64,000 nt of DNA, taken from NCBI GenBank assembly GCA_013396655.1, contig WBMV01007615.1:6472-70471 (forward strand). Direction: 5' to 3'. A program made the translations under genes and the position numbers. Source of the stretch: Campylorhamphus procurvoides (Eukaryota > Chordata > Aves > Passeriformes > Dendrocolaptidae). Positions 62,821 to 64,000 of this stretch are shown here, piece after piece. The notes under the pieces are model-generated. The model was not told where the DNA came from, made no database searches, and saw only the letters and a list, made by a program, of their open reading frames with translations. Every line of letters begins with the position of its first letter. Positions within the stretch are counted from its first letter, which is position 1.

Positions 62821-64000
62821 TTATTTAGAAAACTATTTGTTCAAGGAGGAGACTCTTGACAACTTTGGCCTTATGGTTTCCTTCCTGTGTAACACATAAG
62901 AGCACAGAGAGCCAGCTCTTGGACTCATGGGTCATAGCCCTGTCTGCTGAAGAGCTTGAGAGCGATCAGTGTAAAATGAACCCTAGCACTGCCTTTCCTC
63001 AAGAGCACAGTAAAATTAATCCACCACTAGTTTCTCTCTGTATGGAACTGGAAAATACAAATAGAAAGTGAAATTTGTGCTGATAATTACTTTGGCAGCT
63101 GTCACATATGCATGGTGTAAAGGATCAGCACAGACACAGCTTCCAATATGACGATAGCCTGTGGTAATGACTATGATTAAGTGAAAGCTAATTCGAATGC
63201 ATTACACACAGTCCCCACAGTTCACTGTTCTTTAAGTAAATTTGAATTTGGGAAGAGAGCCTTATTTTTGATAGACATGGATAGTGTTGCCTGCAGACTT
63301 CTATTCATTTACACCATAGACCTTTGTACCAAAGCATTTTCCTTGGTAGTTCACCAAATATTGCAGCTTTCTTCAACACAGCAACAAAACTCAGAAAAAG
63401 ATTTGTCCTAGTTCTCCTTACGAGCAAGCACATACAAATATATGAAGCGGTACTTAAAAAGAAGAGAGATTTTTAAGGTTACCTAAGGAATTTAGTGTAA
63501 TGCTTCCTTTCAATGTTCCCTCAAACGTTACCTGCTGTCAGAGTAATGTGCAGAATAATGGAGTGAGGATAAGTAGATCTCTTTCTCACACACAGATCCC
63601 AAAAACAGACTCACAGTGAATTAGAAGCTTTTGAACAGTACCTTCATTTCTAAGTCACGTAAGTATTTGCAATTTTACCCAGTATCGAGTTGCACATGCA
63701 AACAGAGTAGTTTCAGGCAGCACAAACATACTCAAATTCTTTTGTACTGGAGGTATTAATCCACACTCAATTACTATCAGAACAAACTGTGCAACTGCAC
63801 TAGAATCAGATAAAAATATGCAAAGCAGGTAGCTTGAGGCTCATTTGTACTAAAATTCCTCTAGCTGTTTGAAGAGACTTTGTAATGTCAGCATACACCC
63901 ACCTGAGCATATTCTTTACTGTGAGCATAGTAAAGTGGCCTTCCTGGATGCAAAAGTGGGATGTGAATATACTTCAAGGATGAAAGTTTTTTGTTTTTTT
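62821..64000. other. Intergenic DNA to window end
   Basis: No gene or transposon is recognised. The window ends in a short T-rich stretch. Confidence 0.5.

Overview
The window is vertebrate nuclear DNA, almost certainly from a bird. It is an AT-leaning background with two spliced genes, introns with canonical GT/AG sites, three CpG-island-like patches, and several truncated CR1 LINE fragments carrying the typical avian 3' end (ATTCTATG-like terminal repeats). I see no bacterial-style operons, CRISPR arrays, complete transposons, proviruses, tRNAs or rRNAs. The species cannot be fixed from the sequence alone.

Two protein genes can be read exon by exon, both on the + strand. BCL2A1 (anti-apoptotic BCL2 family, 174 aa) has two coding exons, 26058-26477 and 27930-28034. 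MTHFS (5-formyltetrahydrofolate cyclo-ligase, 198 aa) has three coding exons, 31446-31553, 35048-35312 and 53927-54150, with an intron 2 of about 18.6 kb. BCL2A1 next to MTHFS on the same strand matches the order known on human chromosome 15q25. From that synteny the gene expected to the left is ZFAND6 on the - strand. The CpG-rich first ~265 bases may be the edge of its promoter, but no ZFAND6 coding sequence is visible.

Layout: 1-265 CpG-rich edge; 266-25920 intergenic DNA holding CR1 fragments, a CpG-retaining block (12680-13260) that looks like a conserved non-coding element, and an orphan CpG island (22260-22530) beside a 3'-end CR1 copy; 25925-28800 BCL2A1; 28800-30850 short spacer with two CR1 fragments; 30848-31081 a G-rich heptamer minisatellite; 31080-31660 the MTHFS CpG island with a 166-base assembly gap; 31446-54150 MTHFS; 54151-64000 downstream intergenic DNA with CR1 fragments, short tandem duplications and possible non-coding conserved blocks.

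The two genes do unrelated jobs (mitochondrial apoptosis control; one-carbon/folate metabolism) and share only position. The most unusual structures are the 30-copy, indel-free 7-bp array with very strong G-quadruplex potential just upstream of MTHFS, a second G-rich minisatellite just inside MTHFS intron 1, the orphan CpG island 3.5 kb upstream of BCL2A1, and the strongly hydrophobic BCL2A1 C-terminus. I found no clearly novel molecular system.
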